A program made the position numbers and the translations under genes. A model generated the notes under the pieces. That model ran no database searches and was not told the origin of the DNA. It saw only the letters and a list, made by a program, of their open reading frames with translations. A stretch of 64,000 nucleotides of DNA from an uncultured Paracoccaceae bacterium (GTDB lineage Bacteria > Pseudomonadota > Alphaproteobacteria > Rhodobacterales > Rhodobacteraceae), in NCBI GenBank assembly GCA_947501355.1, contig CANMVA010000002.1, positions 124,001 to 188,000 on the forward strand. The letters run 5' to 3'. The first letter of the stretch is position 1. Each line of letters begins with the position of its first letter. Positions 8,770-17,649 of the stretch are shown one piece after another.

Positions 8770-9558
8770 TCAGCCGTTCCGGATCACCTTCGCGAAAGTC
8801 TCGAAGATCGGCTCGTTGGCGGCGATGATCTCGCCATCCTCGATGATGTTCTTGCCTTGGCTCAGCGGCTCAACAAGGCCCCCGGCCTCGCGGACGATCA
8901 GGCTGCCAGCGGCCAGATCCCAGCTTTGCAAGCGACGCTCCCAGAAGCCGTCATAGCGACCTGCCGCGACATAAGCCAAATCGAGCGAGGCGGCCCCGAA
9001 ACGGCGCACACCGGCGGTCGCGGGCAGAAGACGCGCCAGTTCCTGCAGGGTTTCGGGAAGATCGGCACGGCCGGCAAAAGGCAAGCCGGTTGCAAAAATG
9101 CTTTCGATCAGCTTGTGGCGGCCCGACACCCGCAGACGGCTTTCGTTCATCCAGGCGCCCTGGCCCTTCTCGGCCCAGAACAGCTCATCCTTGGAGGGGT
9201 CATAAACCACGCCCGAGATGATCTCGCCCTTATGCTCCAGCGCAATGGACACCGCCCAATGGGGCAGCCCGTGCAGATAGTTCGTCGTGCCATCCAGCGG
9301 ATCGACAATCCAGCGGCGGGTCGGGTCCTGCCCTTCGATCTCACCGCCCTCTTCGGCCAGCCAGCCGTATGTGGGGCGCGCCTCCATCAGATCGGTCTTG
9401 ATGATCTCTTCGGCGGCCAGATCGGCACGGCTGACAAAATCGCCCGCACCTTTCATCGACACTTGCAGGTTCTCGACTTCACGGAAGTCCTTGGCCAGCG
9501 ACCGCCCCGCTTTACGCGCGGCTTTCATCATCACGTTCAGATTGGCACTGCCCTGCAT
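8770..9558 (-). CDS. suhB: Inositol monophosphatase family protein
   Basis: A 262-residue Mg2+-dependent phosphatase of the inositol monophosphatase/SuhB family. Metal-binding motifs are present in order: EEGGEIEG, WIVDPLDGTTNYLHG (about residues 82-96, the DPxDGT signature) and SWDLAAGSLIVREAGG (the WDxAAG motif). It hydrolyses sugar- or inositol-phosphates; in E. coli the homologue also affects ribosome assembly. ATG at 9558 gives a complete N-terminus. It lies 69 bp downstream of the FAD/folate dehydrogenase gene on the same strand. Confidence 0.93.
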   Translation of the reverse strand: MQGSANLNVMMKAARKAGRSLAKDFREVENLQVSMKGAGDFVSRADLAAEEIIKTDLMEARPTYGWLAEEGGEIEGQDPTRRWIVDPLDGTTNYLHGLPHWAVSIALEHKGEIISGVVYDPSKDELFWAEKGQGAWMNESRLRVSGRHKLIESIFATGLPFAGRADLPETLQELARLLPATAGVRRFGAASLDLAYVAAGRYDGFWERRLQSWDLAAGSLIVREAGGLVEPLSQGKNIIEDGEIIAANEPIFETFAKVIRNG

Positions 9559-9627
9559 GGATCGGCTCCGGTTGGTCGTAGATCAGGGCGTGCCTATACG
9601 CGGCACATACGCGGTTGCCAAGGGGCG

Positions 9628-12069
9628 TCAGGCACGCATCCGCTCTGACTTGGGATCATACATCGGTTTGAGGGAGGCTTCGGCGGCGACGCGGGTGCCT
9701 GCGACTTCGATCTCGTAGCGGCTTGCCAACACATCGGACGGGCTTTCCCCCTTGCACGGCACGTATCCAAGACCCATCGCGCCGCCAAGAGTATGACCAT
9801 AAGCGCCCGAGGTCAGATGCCCCACAACCTCGCCATCCCGCAGGATTGGCTCGTTATGATAGAGCAGCGGCTCAGGGTCTTTGAGCAGGAATTGCAGCAT
9901 GCGTGCGCTGACACCCTCATCTTTCTTGCGCAGAACCGCGTCACGTCCGATGAAACTGGGCTTGGCGGTCTTCACAGCAAAGGCAAGGCCCGCCTCGACC
10001 ACATGGTCTTCGCAGGTAATATCATGTCCAAAATGGCGGAAGCCCTTCTCGATGCGGCAGCTGTCCATCATGTGCAGACCGCACAGTTTCAGCCCGTGAT
10101 CCGCACCAGCTTCATGCAGCGTCTCAAACGCGTGCGCGGCCATATCCGAGCTAATGTAAAGCTCATAGCCCAACTCACCCACGTAAGAGACGCGGTGCGC
10201 GCGCGCGTGGCCCATGCCAAGCTCAACCTCATTGGCCATGCCAAAGGGATGCGCGTCATTACCGAAGTCTTGGGGGGAGACCGCCTGCATCAGCGTCCGC
10301 GCATTGGGCCCCATGATTGCGAGCACGGCCTCACCCGCCGTCACATCGGTCAGGGTGACATTGAAATGGCCCTTATGGCGGCGCATCCAGGTCTGGTCCG
10401 CAAGCCGTGTCGCAGCAGGCGTGACGACAAGATAGGCCTCATCGCTCAGACGGGTTACGGTGACGTCTGCCTCAATCCCGCCATACTGATTAAGGAACTG
10501 TGTATAAACGATTTTCCCGTTAACCACGGCCATATCGGCACCACAGATATGGTTAAGGAAACCTTCCGCGTCCTTCCCTTCCACCCGGATTTTTCCGAAG
10601 GATGACATGTCATACATGCCGACCTTTTCGCGGATCGCTATATGCTCGCGCGCAGAATTGTCGAACCAGTTCTGCCGCTTCCAGCTGTATTCGTATTCCG
10701 GCGTCTGCCCTTGATCGGCAAACCAGTTGGCGCGTTCCCACCCGGCAAATTCGCCGAAAACAGCGCCGTTGGCCTTCATGTGCTCATGCAGCGGGGAGCG
10801 TCTAATCCCACGCGCCGTCGCCTTCTGGCGGTAGGGGAAGTGGTCTGCATAAAGCAGCCCCAATGTCTCGGTCGAGCGTTTGGCCAGATAAGTCTTGTTG
10901 CCCTGAAACGGCTGCATCCGGCTGATATCCACATCGCCCAGATCGAACGGTTTTTCCCCGGTCTCCATCCATTGCGCCAGCGCCATACCGGCGCCGCCCG
11001 CAGATTGAATACCGATGGAGTTAAAGCCCGCCGCAACCCAGAAATTGTCCAACTCGGGCGCAAGGCCAAGGTGATACGCATCGTCCGGGGTGAAGCTTTC
11101 AGGCCCGTTGAAAAAGGTATGGATCCCCGCCTCGGCCAGCATCGGCATCCGGTTCACAGCCGCTTCGAGAATGGGCTCGAAATGATCGAAGTCTTCGGGC
11201 AGCTGATCGAATTCAAAGTCTTTCGGAATACCGTCCAGCGCCCAGGGTTTTGCCACAGGCTCGAACGCGCCCAAAAGCATCTTGCCCGCGTCTTCCTTGT
11301 AGTACGCGCATTCATCCGGAACCCGCAGAACCGGCAATTGTTGAAGCCCTTCAATGGCTTCCGTCACAATATAGAAGTGCTCGCAGGCTTGTAGCGGCAC
11401 GTTTACGCCCGCCATACGACCGACCTCGTGGCCCCACATGCCACCGCAATTCACGACCATATCCGCCGTGATGTGACCGCTTTCTTCACCGCTTTGCCAA
11501 TCCACGCCCGTCACGCGCATACCGTCGCGCTTGATGCCTGTCACGGCCACGCGCTCCAGAACCTTCGCACCTTTCTGCCGCGCGCCCTTTGCCAGTGCCA
11601 ACGCAATGTTCGCCGGGTCGCCCTGCCCGTCCTTATCCAGATAGACAGCCCCAACCACGTCTTGCGTATTCAAGTGCGGATACCGCGCCGATACCTCGTT
11701 GGGAGAGATCTGTTCCACCTCAACCCCAAACGCCCGCGCCATGGAGGCCTGACGCAGGATTTCCTCCCGGCGATGCTCCGTCAGCGCAACCGTGATCGAA
11801 CCGTTGCGCTTAAAGCCAGTCGCCACCCCGGTTTCGGCCTCCAACTCGCCGTAAAGCTCTTGGCTGTACTTGGCCAACCGCGTCATGTTGATCGACGCAC
11901 GCAGCTGCGCAATCAGCCCAGCGGCATGCCATGTGGTGCCGCTTGTCAGCTGCTTGCGCTCCAGCAAAACCACATCCGACCAGCCTTGCTTGGCCAGATG
12001 ATACGCAACCGAGCAGCCGATCACGCCGCCCCCGATAATCACAACACGCGCGTGGCTTGGAACAGTCAT
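9628..12069 (-). CDS. FAD-dependent dehydrogenase with GcvT domain (dimethylglycine/sarcosine dehydrogenase type)
   Basis: An 813-residue enzyme. Residues 1-40 hold the dinucleotide-binding motif VVIIGGGVIGCS, and TSGTTWHAAG near residue 43 carries the histidine that in mammalian dimethylglycine and sarcosine dehydrogenases binds FAD covalently. The first half is a DAO-type oxidase domain; from about residue 430 the FAO_M and GcvT-type folate-binding domains follow (YVGELGYELYIS, ending in a GcvT-C barrel). The reaction expected is oxidative N-demethylation of a methylated glycine, with the carbon passed to tetrahydrofolate. The exact substrate is not shown. It lies downstream of a second paralogue, 116 bp after it, and may have its own promoter. 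Confidence 0.88.
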   Translation of the reverse strand: MTVPSHARVVIIGGGVIGCSVAYHLAKQGWSDVVLLERKQLTSGTTWHAAGLIAQLRASINMTRLAKYSQELYGELEAETGVATGFKRNGSITVALTEHRREEILRQASMARAFGVEVEQISPNEVSARYPHLNTQDVVGAVYLDKDGQGDPANIALALAKGARQKGAKVLERVAVTGIKRDGMRVTGVDWQSGEESGHITADMVVNCGGMWGHEVGRMAGVNVPLQACEHFYIVTEAIEGLQQLPVLRVPDECAYYKEDAGKMLLGAFEPVAKPWALDGIPKDFEFDQLPEDFDHFEPILEAAVNRMPMLAEAGIHTFFNGPESFTPDDAYHLGLAPELDNFWVAAGFNSIGIQSAGGAGMALAQWMETGEKPFDLGDVDISRMQPFQGNKTYLAKRSTETLGLLYADHFPYRQKATARGIRRSPLHEHMKANGAVFGEFAGWERANWFADQGQTPEYEYSWKRQNWFDNSAREHIAIREKVGMYDMSSFGKIRVEGKDAEGFLNHICGADMAVVNGKIVYTQFLNQYGGIEADVTVTRLSDEAYLVVTPAATRLADQTWMRRHKGHFNVTLTDVTAGEAVLAIMGPNARTLMQAVSPQDFGNDAHPFGMANEVELGMGHARAHRVSYVGELGYELYISSDMAAHAFETLHEAGADHGLKLCGLHMMDSCRIEKGFRHFGHDITCEDHVVEAGLAFAVKTAKPSFIGRDAVLRKKDEGVSARMLQFLLKDPEPLLYHNEPILRDGEVVGHLTSGAYGHTLGGAMGLGYVPCKGESPSDVLASRYEIEVAGTRVAAEASLKPMYDPKSERMRA

Positions 12070-12185
12070 TCTTTCAACTCCGAAACCGGCAGGCGTTTGG
12101 GGCGCGCTACCATATTGTGTAGGTTAACAGCAGTCAGACACAGCGATCCGCCTACCGCGTTAAAATCAAAGGGAAAGCTGCGCGG

Positions 12186-14618
12186 CTACGCGCGCAGCCG
12201 CTCATTCTTGGGATCCCAGAGACCTGGAACCTCGCTAATATTCGCCGGGAATTTCTGACCGAAAATCTCGACCTCAAGCGTGTCATCGACAGCCTCCGGC
12301 GCGATCATCGCCAGCGCGATCGAGGCATCAACGCGGTAGCCATATCCGCCGCTCAGAACCTCGCCTACGATACGATCACCGGACCAGATATTGGCCATGT
12401 AAGGCGCGTCCCAATCGCCCGCCTCAACCGTCATCGTCACAGAAGTGCGGCGCGGCGGCGTGTTCGCCTGAAGCGCTTGCTTGCCGGGGAAGTCATGCTC
12501 TTTGTCCAGCTTCACAAAACGACCCAGACCCGATTCCAGCGCCGTGTAGTCAGACGACAGATCGACCTTCCAAGCCTTGTAGCCCTTCTCAAGCCGCATC
12601 GCATTCAGGGCAAACATGCCAAACGGCACCGCGCCTGCGTCCAGAACCGCGTCGTAAATCGCGGGCATATCTGCGATCTTTGCATGGATTTCCCAGCCCA
12701 ACTCTCCGGCGAAGGAAACGCGTGCAAGAAATGCGTCTTGCCCCGCGACCTTGCCGCTTTGATGGGTCAGCCACGGCATTGAAAGGTCGGCCTCGGCAAT
12801 CCTTTCAAACAGCTCGCGCGCTTTGGGACCCGTCACAATGAGCGTCGAAAACTCTGTCGTATGGTCGGTCAGGCTCAGCCCCTCGGGCAGGTCTTTCGCC
12901 AGCCATTCAAAGTCATGCCACTGCGCAGGGGCAGCGGTAATCAGCGTGAAATCGTCATCGCCATGACGAATGATCGACATCTCGGTCACGACCCGGCCGC
13001 GTGTGTCGGTGAAATAGCCCAAGGTCAAACGGCCCGCTTTGGGCAGAAGGCCGGTGATCTTGCCCAAGAGCCAATCTGCCGCGCCATCACCAGACAGATT
13101 GAACCGCGAGAAACCAGGCAGATCAAGCACGCCCACGCCGTCGCGCACCGCCTCGACTTCCTCGCGCACGCGCGGCTCCCATGGACCGGCGCGATCCCAG
13201 GTTTCGGTTGCCTCCTCGGACGTGTCATCGCCCGGTTTGGCGAACCAATTGGCCCGCTCCCAACCGTTATAGACGCCCATTTGGCCACCCATTTCGACGA
13301 CTTTCGCATGGACTGGCGAAACTTTCTTGTCGCGCGCCTCGGGCCATTCGTGATGCGGGAAGTGCATGGCGTATTCGTGGCCATAAACCTCCATCGCCTT
13401 CTTGGTCGAATAGTCCTGATCGGCGTAATCAGTGAAGCGGCGCGGGTCGAGGCCCCAGCAATCCCACTCGGTCTGGCCTTCGGTGATCCAATCACACAGG
13501 ATCTTGCCCGCGCCACCGCCCTGCGCGATGCCGAAGGTGAATACGCAGGCCTCAAACGCGTTCGGAACGCCCGGCATCGGGCCGATCAGCGGGTTGCCGT
13601 CAGGGGTGTAGGGGATCGGGCCGTTAATCACTTTGTTAATCCCCGCTTGACCCAAGAGTGGAACCCGCGCCATCGCGTCTTCGATGTAGAATTCAAGCCG
13701 CTCCAGATCGTCGGGGTAAAGCTGGAAGCTGAAATCTTCCGGCATCGGATCATCGGGCGTCTGCCAATGCGCCTTGCAGTTGCGCTCATAGGGGCCAAGG
13801 TTCAGGCCGGTCTTTTCCTGGCGCAGGTAATAGCTGATATCGGGATCGCGCAGCAGGGGCAGCTTGCCGCCTTTTTCTTTCGTATAGGCCTCGATCTCAG
13901 GGATTTCGTCGGTCAGAAGATACTGGTGGCTCATCACGGCCATCGGCATCGTGCGCCCGCCAAACGGCTTGAACCATTCCGAGACGCGCTGTGCATAATA
14001 GCCCGCAGCGTTAACCACGAACTCACAGCGGATGTCGCCCTTTTCGGTCTGCACGACCCACTCGTCACCATCGCGGCTGATACCGGTCGCCGGGGTGAAC
14101 CGCAGAATTTTTGCACCCTTATCCCGCGCGCCTTTTGCGAAAGCCTGCGTGATCTGCGCGGGGTCCATGTCGCCATCATAGCGGTCATAAAGGCCCCCTT
14201 CGAGGTCATGCGTCTCCATAAACGGATAGGCCTCTTTGAGGTCGGCATTCGACATCATTTCCATGGGCAGGCCTTGCGCCGCCGCCATGCCACGGACGCG
14301 CTCAAATTCCATCATGCGTTCTTTGGAATGCGCCAGGCGAACCGAGCCGGTGACATTGTAGTTGATCGGGTAATCCACCTTCTCCGCGATTTCACGATAC
14401 AGCGTGGTCGAATAGCGCTGCATGTTCATCACAGCCCAACTCGCTGAGAAGTTTGGGATATTTCCGGCGGCGTGCCAGGTTGAGCCTGCCGTCAGCTCGT
14501 TCTTTTCCAGAAGAACGCAGTCAGACCACCCGGCCTCTGCCAGATGGTAAAGACAGGACGCGCCGACGACGCCGCCCCCAATAACCACCACGCGGGCTGT
14601 TGTTGGAAAATCGCTCAT
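12186..14618 (-). CDS. FAD-dependent dehydrogenase with GcvT domain (second dimethylglycine/sarcosine dehydrogenase-type paralogue)
   Basis: An 810-residue paralogue of the downstream gene. It shows VVVIGGGVVGASC at the N-terminus, TAGSTWHAAGN with the likely FAD-linking histidine, a DAO domain, and C-terminal GcvT-type folate domains (VSFAGELGWEIHAK). It should oxidise an N-methyl amino acid and form methylene-tetrahydrofolate. The start is the ATG at 14618, with AAAGGT about 7 bp upstream; an in-frame TTG lies 15 bp earlier. It begins 11 bp after the XRE-cupin regulator and so is probably in its operon. The two paralogues differ enough throughout that they may act on different steps, for example dimethylglycine and sarcosine. 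Confidence 0.88.
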   Translation of the reverse strand: MSDFPTTARVVVIGGGVVGASCLYHLAEAGWSDCVLLEKNELTAGSTWHAAGNIPNFSASWAVMNMQRYSTTLYREIAEKVDYPINYNVTGSVRLAHSKERMMEFERVRGMAAAQGLPMEMMSNADLKEAYPFMETHDLEGGLYDRYDGDMDPAQITQAFAKGARDKGAKILRFTPATGISRDGDEWVVQTEKGDIRCEFVVNAAGYYAQRVSEWFKPFGGRTMPMAVMSHQYLLTDEIPEIEAYTKEKGGKLPLLRDPDISYYLRQEKTGLNLGPYERNCKAHWQTPDDPMPEDFSFQLYPDDLERLEFYIEDAMARVPLLGQAGINKVINGPIPYTPDGNPLIGPMPGVPNAFEACVFTFGIAQGGGAGKILCDWITEGQTEWDCWGLDPRRFTDYADQDYSTKKAMEVYGHEYAMHFPHHEWPEARDKKVSPVHAKVVEMGGQMGVYNGWERANWFAKPGDDTSEEATETWDRAGPWEPRVREEVEAVRDGVGVLDLPGFSRFNLSGDGAADWLLGKITGLLPKAGRLTLGYFTDTRGRVVTEMSIIRHGDDDFTLITAAPAQWHDFEWLAKDLPEGLSLTDHTTEFSTLIVTGPKARELFERIAEADLSMPWLTHQSGKVAGQDAFLARVSFAGELGWEIHAKIADMPAIYDAVLDAGAVPFGMFALNAMRLEKGYKAWKVDLSSDYTALESGLGRFVKLDKEHDFPGKQALQANTPPRRTSVTMTVEAGDWDAPYMANIWSGDRIVGEVLSGGYGYRVDASIALAMIAPEAVDDTLEVEIFGQKFPANISEVPGLWDPKNERLRA

Positions 14619-14629
14619 GAGGGGACCTT

Positions 14630-15172
14630 TCAATAGACAGGCGGGGCGATGATCCAGATCGCAACCGCGGGTGTTTCGTAAGGATTGGCCCAGCGAAACC
14701 GCTGGCCACGCATCCGAAAGCTATCGCCTTGGGACAGCGTAAATCGTTCACCATCAAGCCAGACGTCGAGCTCGCCAGAGACGATGTAGGCAAGTTCCTG
14801 AGTGCCGCGCCGCACGCTATCCTCGCGTGAGGCACCGGGCTCAAAGATGGAATGAACGGCCTGAAAGTCATCTGTCAGATCGGGGGACAGAAGATGCTCT
14901 GTTAACCCTGAAACGCGATTGCCAATCGGCCGCCGAGCCTCTGCGCGCACGACGATGCCATCTTCGCCGGGGCGGGTTGTCAGCAAATCCTTGGACACAT
15001 CCAACGCATCGGCCATGGCTTCCAGATCGGTCTGAGCGGGCGTCGACAGATCACGTTCGATCTGGCTGAGCCAACCCACGGATTTGCCCAGATCGTCCGC
15101 CAAAGACTGCAGCGTCATGCGCCGCGATTTACGCAGCGCACGCAGATCAGCACCGAGAGAGGTCGTGGTCAT
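14630..15172 (-). CDS. XRE-family regulator with C-terminal cupin domain
   Basis: A 180-residue regulator. Residues 8-62 form an XRE helix-turn-helix (MTLQSLADDLGKSVGWLSQI), and about residues 105-178 form a cupin barrel (ELAYIVSGELDVWLDGE, SFRMRGQRFRWANP), which in such proteins senses a small ligand. Family members often control use of amines, polyamines or amino acids. The gene is immediately upstream of the FAD/folate dehydrogenase on the same strand, so it probably controls this catabolic operon and itself. A 9-bp inverted repeat just upstream (15183-15207) is the best candidate operator. Confidence 0.88.
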   Translation of the reverse strand: MTTTSLGADLRALRKSRRMTLQSLADDLGKSVGWLSQIERDLSTPAQTDLEAMADALDVSKDLLTTRPGEDGIVVRAEARRPIGNRVSGLTEHLLSPDLTDDFQAVHSIFEPGASREDSVRRGTQELAYIVSGELDVWLDGERFTLSQGDSFRMRGQRFRWANPYETPAVAIWIIAPPVY

Positions 15173-15182
15173 CCTGGCTTCC

Positions 15183-15207
15183 GTGAAATTTCTTGCGAAA
15201 ATTTCAC
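15183..15207. promoter_or_regulatory. Inverted repeat upstream of the XRE-cupin regulator, candidate operator
   Basis: Perfect 9-bp arms GTGAAATTT (15183-15191) and AAATTTCAC (15199-15207) are separated by 7 bp. The repeat lies 11 bp before the regulator's start codon, so a bound protein would block transcription or initiation. The first candidate binder is the XRE-cupin regulator itself. The TGAA/TTCA ends also resemble MetR half-sites, but the spacing is wrong for the usual MetR box. Confidence 0.5.
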
Positions 15208-15249
15208 ACGATTTTTCATCTACGAGTCAAGAGATTTGTGTCTTGGGGT

Positions 15250-16155
15250 TCAGCTGCGCTGCATCTTCATGGGAATCGTCCGGGCAAGGCGCATCAGATG
15301 TGCCATGTATGGCTTCATCGTATCGTCGCTTCGGGTCGCCGCGTAAAGCCGTCGTGTTAACCCTGTTTCGGTGATCGGGCGGGTCACATAATCCGAGTTG
15401 TATTTGACCTCACGCACCACCCAGTCAGGCAGCACAGATACCCCACGCTTCGACGCAACCAGCAGCAAGATCACGGCTGTCAGTTCGACCTGACGCACCG
15501 ATGCGGGCTCGACCTTGGACGGCGTCAACAACTGGCTGAAAATGTCCAACCGTGCCCGATCAACCGGGTATGTGATGAGCGTTTCGCCGCGGAAATCCTC
15601 CGCCTCGATGAAGTCTTTTTGCGCCAACGGATGCTTTGAGGAGGCAACAAAGACCGGATCGTAGTCAAAAAGCGGGGTGAAATCGACATTCGGAAGGCTC
15701 TCTGGATCAGAGGAGACGACCAGATCAACGGCCTCCTTCTGCAATGCGGGAAGGGCGTCAAACGCAAGGCCGGGGCGGATATCGACATCCACATCCGGCC
15801 AGGCTTTGCGAAATTCCTCTAGCACCGGAAACAGCCATTCAAAACAGGCGTGGCACTCAATCGCGATGTGCAAACGGCCGGCTTTACCATCCTGCACCCC
15901 TTCAAAATCCTGTTCTAAAGCAGCGACTTGCGGCAAAACCGTTTCGGCCAAAGCCAACAGCTTCATGCCCGCTGCTGACAGTTTCAGCGGCTTGGAGCGC
16001 CGAATGAACAGCTCCACTCCGGTTTGATCTTCAAGTCCCTTGATCTGATGGCTCAAGGCCGATTGGGTGATGTTCAAAACATCCGCCGCTCGCGCCAGAC
16101 CGCCCGCCTCATGAATGGCCTTGATCGTGCGGAGATGGCGAAATTCGATATTCAT
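15250..16155 (-). CDS. metR: LysR-type activator of methionine genes, MetR
   Basis: A 301-residue LysR-family regulator. The N-terminal helix-turn-helix (about residues 2-60) contains ALSHQIKGLEDQTG, and the effector domain contains LHIAIECHACFEWLFPVL, very like the E. coli MetR segment LRIAIECHSCIQWL, followed by a MetR-like ETLITYPVDRARLDIF. MetR activates metE, metF and related genes and senses homocysteine. The start is ATG at 16155, where similarity begins, rather than the in-frame upstream codon. It is divergent from metF, and the intergenic space holds a perfect MetR box. It could also influence the folate dehydrogenase operon downstream of it. Confidence 0.9.
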   Translation of the reverse strand: MNIEFRHLRTIKAIHEAGGLARAADVLNITQSALSHQIKGLEDQTGVELFIRRSKPLKLSAAGMKLLALAETVLPQVAALEQDFEGVQDGKAGRLHIAIECHACFEWLFPVLEEFRKAWPDVDVDIRPGLAFDALPALQKEAVDLVVSSDPESLPNVDFTPLFDYDPVFVASSKHPLAQKDFIEAEDFRGETLITYPVDRARLDIFSQLLTPSKVEPASVRQVELTAVILLLVASKRGVSVLPDWVVREVKYNSDYVTRPITETGLTRRLYAATRSDDTMKPYMAHLMRLARTIPMKMQRS

Positions 16156-16187
16156 GTGAACAAAGCTCATGATTGTGATGAGAGTTA

Positions 16188-16200
16188 TGAAATTGTTTCA
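16188..16200. promoter_or_regulatory. MetR binding site between metR and metF
   Basis: The sequence TGAAATTGTTTCA fits the MetR consensus TGAA-N5-TTCA exactly, and the palindrome extends one more base on each side. It lies 32 bp before the metR start and 52 bp before the metF start, a position from which both divergent promoters could be controlled. Binding is inferred from the consensus and from the MetR-like gene next to it. Confidence 0.75.
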
Positions 16201-16252
16201 TTTCACGGGATGTGAGACAAGCTCAAAAGCCCCAAAACAGAAAGCCTGCGTC

Positions 16253-17119
16253 ATGACTGCGCCGACCGTGTCCTTTGAATTCTTCCCTCCGAAGTCGCTG
16301 GAAGCCTCGTTCCGGCTTTGGGACACGGTGCAGACCCTGGCGCCGCTTGATCCGAGCTTTGTATCGGTGACCTATGGCGCAGGCGGCACGACGCGGACAT
16401 TGACCCATGAAGCGGTCGAGACGATCCGCAAGACCAGCGGTCTGAACGTCGCAGCGCATTTGACATGCGTCGATGCCACAAAGGCTGAAACCCTTGAAAT
16501 AGCAGAGCAATATGCCGCTGCAGGCGTGACTGAGATCGTGGCACTGCGCGGGGACGCCCCCAAAGGTTCGGGCGGTTTCACGCCCCATCCAGACGGTTTC
16601 AAAGATAGCTGCGAGCTGATCGAAGCGCTGGCAGAGACCGGAAAATTCACCTTGCGTGTAGGGGCCTACCCGGAGGCGCATCCAGAAGCCGCGACCGCGC
16701 AAGCAGATATCGACTGGCTGAAACGTAAGCTCGAAGCGGGCGCACATTCCGCGATCACGCAGTTTTTCTTCGAGGCAGAGACATTCTTTCGGTTCCGAGA
16801 TGCCTGCGAAAAGGCTGGAATCACAGCGCCGATCATTCCGGGCATTCTGCCGATTGAGAACTGGTCCGGCGTGCGCAAATTCGCATCCGCCTGCGGAACC
16901 AATATCCCCACTTGGCTGGATGAGGCCTTCGCCGCAGCCAAACGGGACGACCGCGAAGACCTGCTGGCCACGGCACTTTGCACCGAGCTTTGCACGGATT
17001 TGCTGGAAGGCGGCGTGTCGGATCTGCATTTCTATACGCTCAACAAGCCGGAGCTCACCCGCGATGTGTGCCACGCGTTGGGTGTGTCGCCGCGCGTCCA
17101 ATTGCAGAACGTCGCTTAA
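16253..17119 (+). CDS. metF: 5,10-methylenetetrahydrofolate reductase
   Basis: A 288-residue flavoenzyme that reduces methylene-THF to 5-methyl-THF for methionine synthesis. It has VSFEFFPPKS at the N-terminus, FVSVTYGAGG near residue 42, HLTCVDAT near residue 75, VALRGDAPKGSGGF near residue 100 (the folate/FAD loop) and a C-terminal LHFYTLNKPELT that ends the barrel. Its length matches the family. ATG at 16253 gives the typical N-terminus. It is divergent from metR and close to two genes that should generate methylene-THF, so the neighbourhood forms a one-carbon route to methionine. Confidence 0.97.
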   Translation: MTAPTVSFEFFPPKSLEASFRLWDTVQTLAPLDPSFVSVTYGAGGTTRTLTHEAVETIRKTSGLNVAAHLTCVDATKAETLEIAEQYAAAGVTEIVALRGDAPKGSGGFTPHPDGFKDSCELIEALAETGKFTLRVGAYPEAHPEAATAQADIDWLKRKLEAGAHSAITQFFFEAETFFRFRDACEKAGITAPIIPGILPIENWSGVRKFASACGTNIPTWLDEAFAAAKRDDREDLLATALCTELCTDLLEGGVSDLHFYTLNKPELTRDVCHALGVSPRVQLQNVA

Positions 17120-17172
17120 CCACTTTTCACGGCCGATCGCGCCCGCTAGCGTCCCTCAAAAAGGAGACGCAG

Positions 17173-17649
17173 ATGCTAATGGCCAAGACCGCAGACGACC
17201 TGCCCACGCGAGAGCAATTGCTGTCGATGTCAGGGCTGGAGTTTATGCAGCGCATCCGCGATGGCCTGCTGCCGCGCCCGCCGATCTCGGTCGTGCTGAA
17301 CTACACGATTGATGAGGTTTCCGACGGGCAAGTCATCTTCCACGGCACGCCGCAATTTGATCACACCAACCCGATGGGCGGGGTGCATGGCGGCTGGTAT
17401 GGCACCCTTCTGGACAGTTGCATGGCGTGCGCCGTGATGACGAAAGTGCCGAAGGGCAGTTTCTATACCACATTGGAATATAAGATAAATATCACTCGTG
17501 CGATCCCCGTAGGCACTTCCATCAAAGCCATCGGGCAAACCGATCATGCGGGGCGCTCGACCGCTGTGGCTCATGGTGAAATTCGCGGCTCGGACGATGA
17601 TCGGCTCTATGCAACGGGCACGACGACCTGTCTGATCATGACGCCGTAA
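17173..17649 (+). CDS. PaaI-like hotdog-fold thioesterase
   Basis: A 158-residue protein with the hotdog-fold acyl-CoA thioesterase pattern. NPMGGVHGGWYGTLLDSCM (about residues 71-89) matches the N-x-x-G-x-x-H-G-G motif of the PaaI family, with a downstream ITRAIPVGTSIKAIGQ strand. It would hydrolyse an acyl-CoA; the substrate is not identifiable. AAGGAGA lies 5 bp before the ATG at 17173. It follows metF by 53 bp but has no obvious link to it, and its last 14 bases overlap the convergent DUF2235 gene. Confidence 0.85.
   Translation: MLMAKTADDLPTREQLLSMSGLEFMQRIRDGLLPRPPISVVLNYTIDEVSDGQVIFHGTPQFDHTNPMGGVHGGWYGTLLDSCMACAVMTKVPKGSFYTTLEYKINITRAIPVGTSIKAIGQTDHAGRSTAVAHGEIRGSDDDRLYATGTTTCLIMTP

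Noticed and set aside
12861-14447. Long plus-strand open frame of 528 codons
   Set aside because: It is antisense to the second FAD/folate dehydrogenase and has no recognisable domain or ribosome site.
14619-14633. Shared GAAAGGTCCC leader before two genes (here and near 27027-27043) considered as a regulatory motif
   Set aside because: It is best explained as the ribosome-binding site with similar context.
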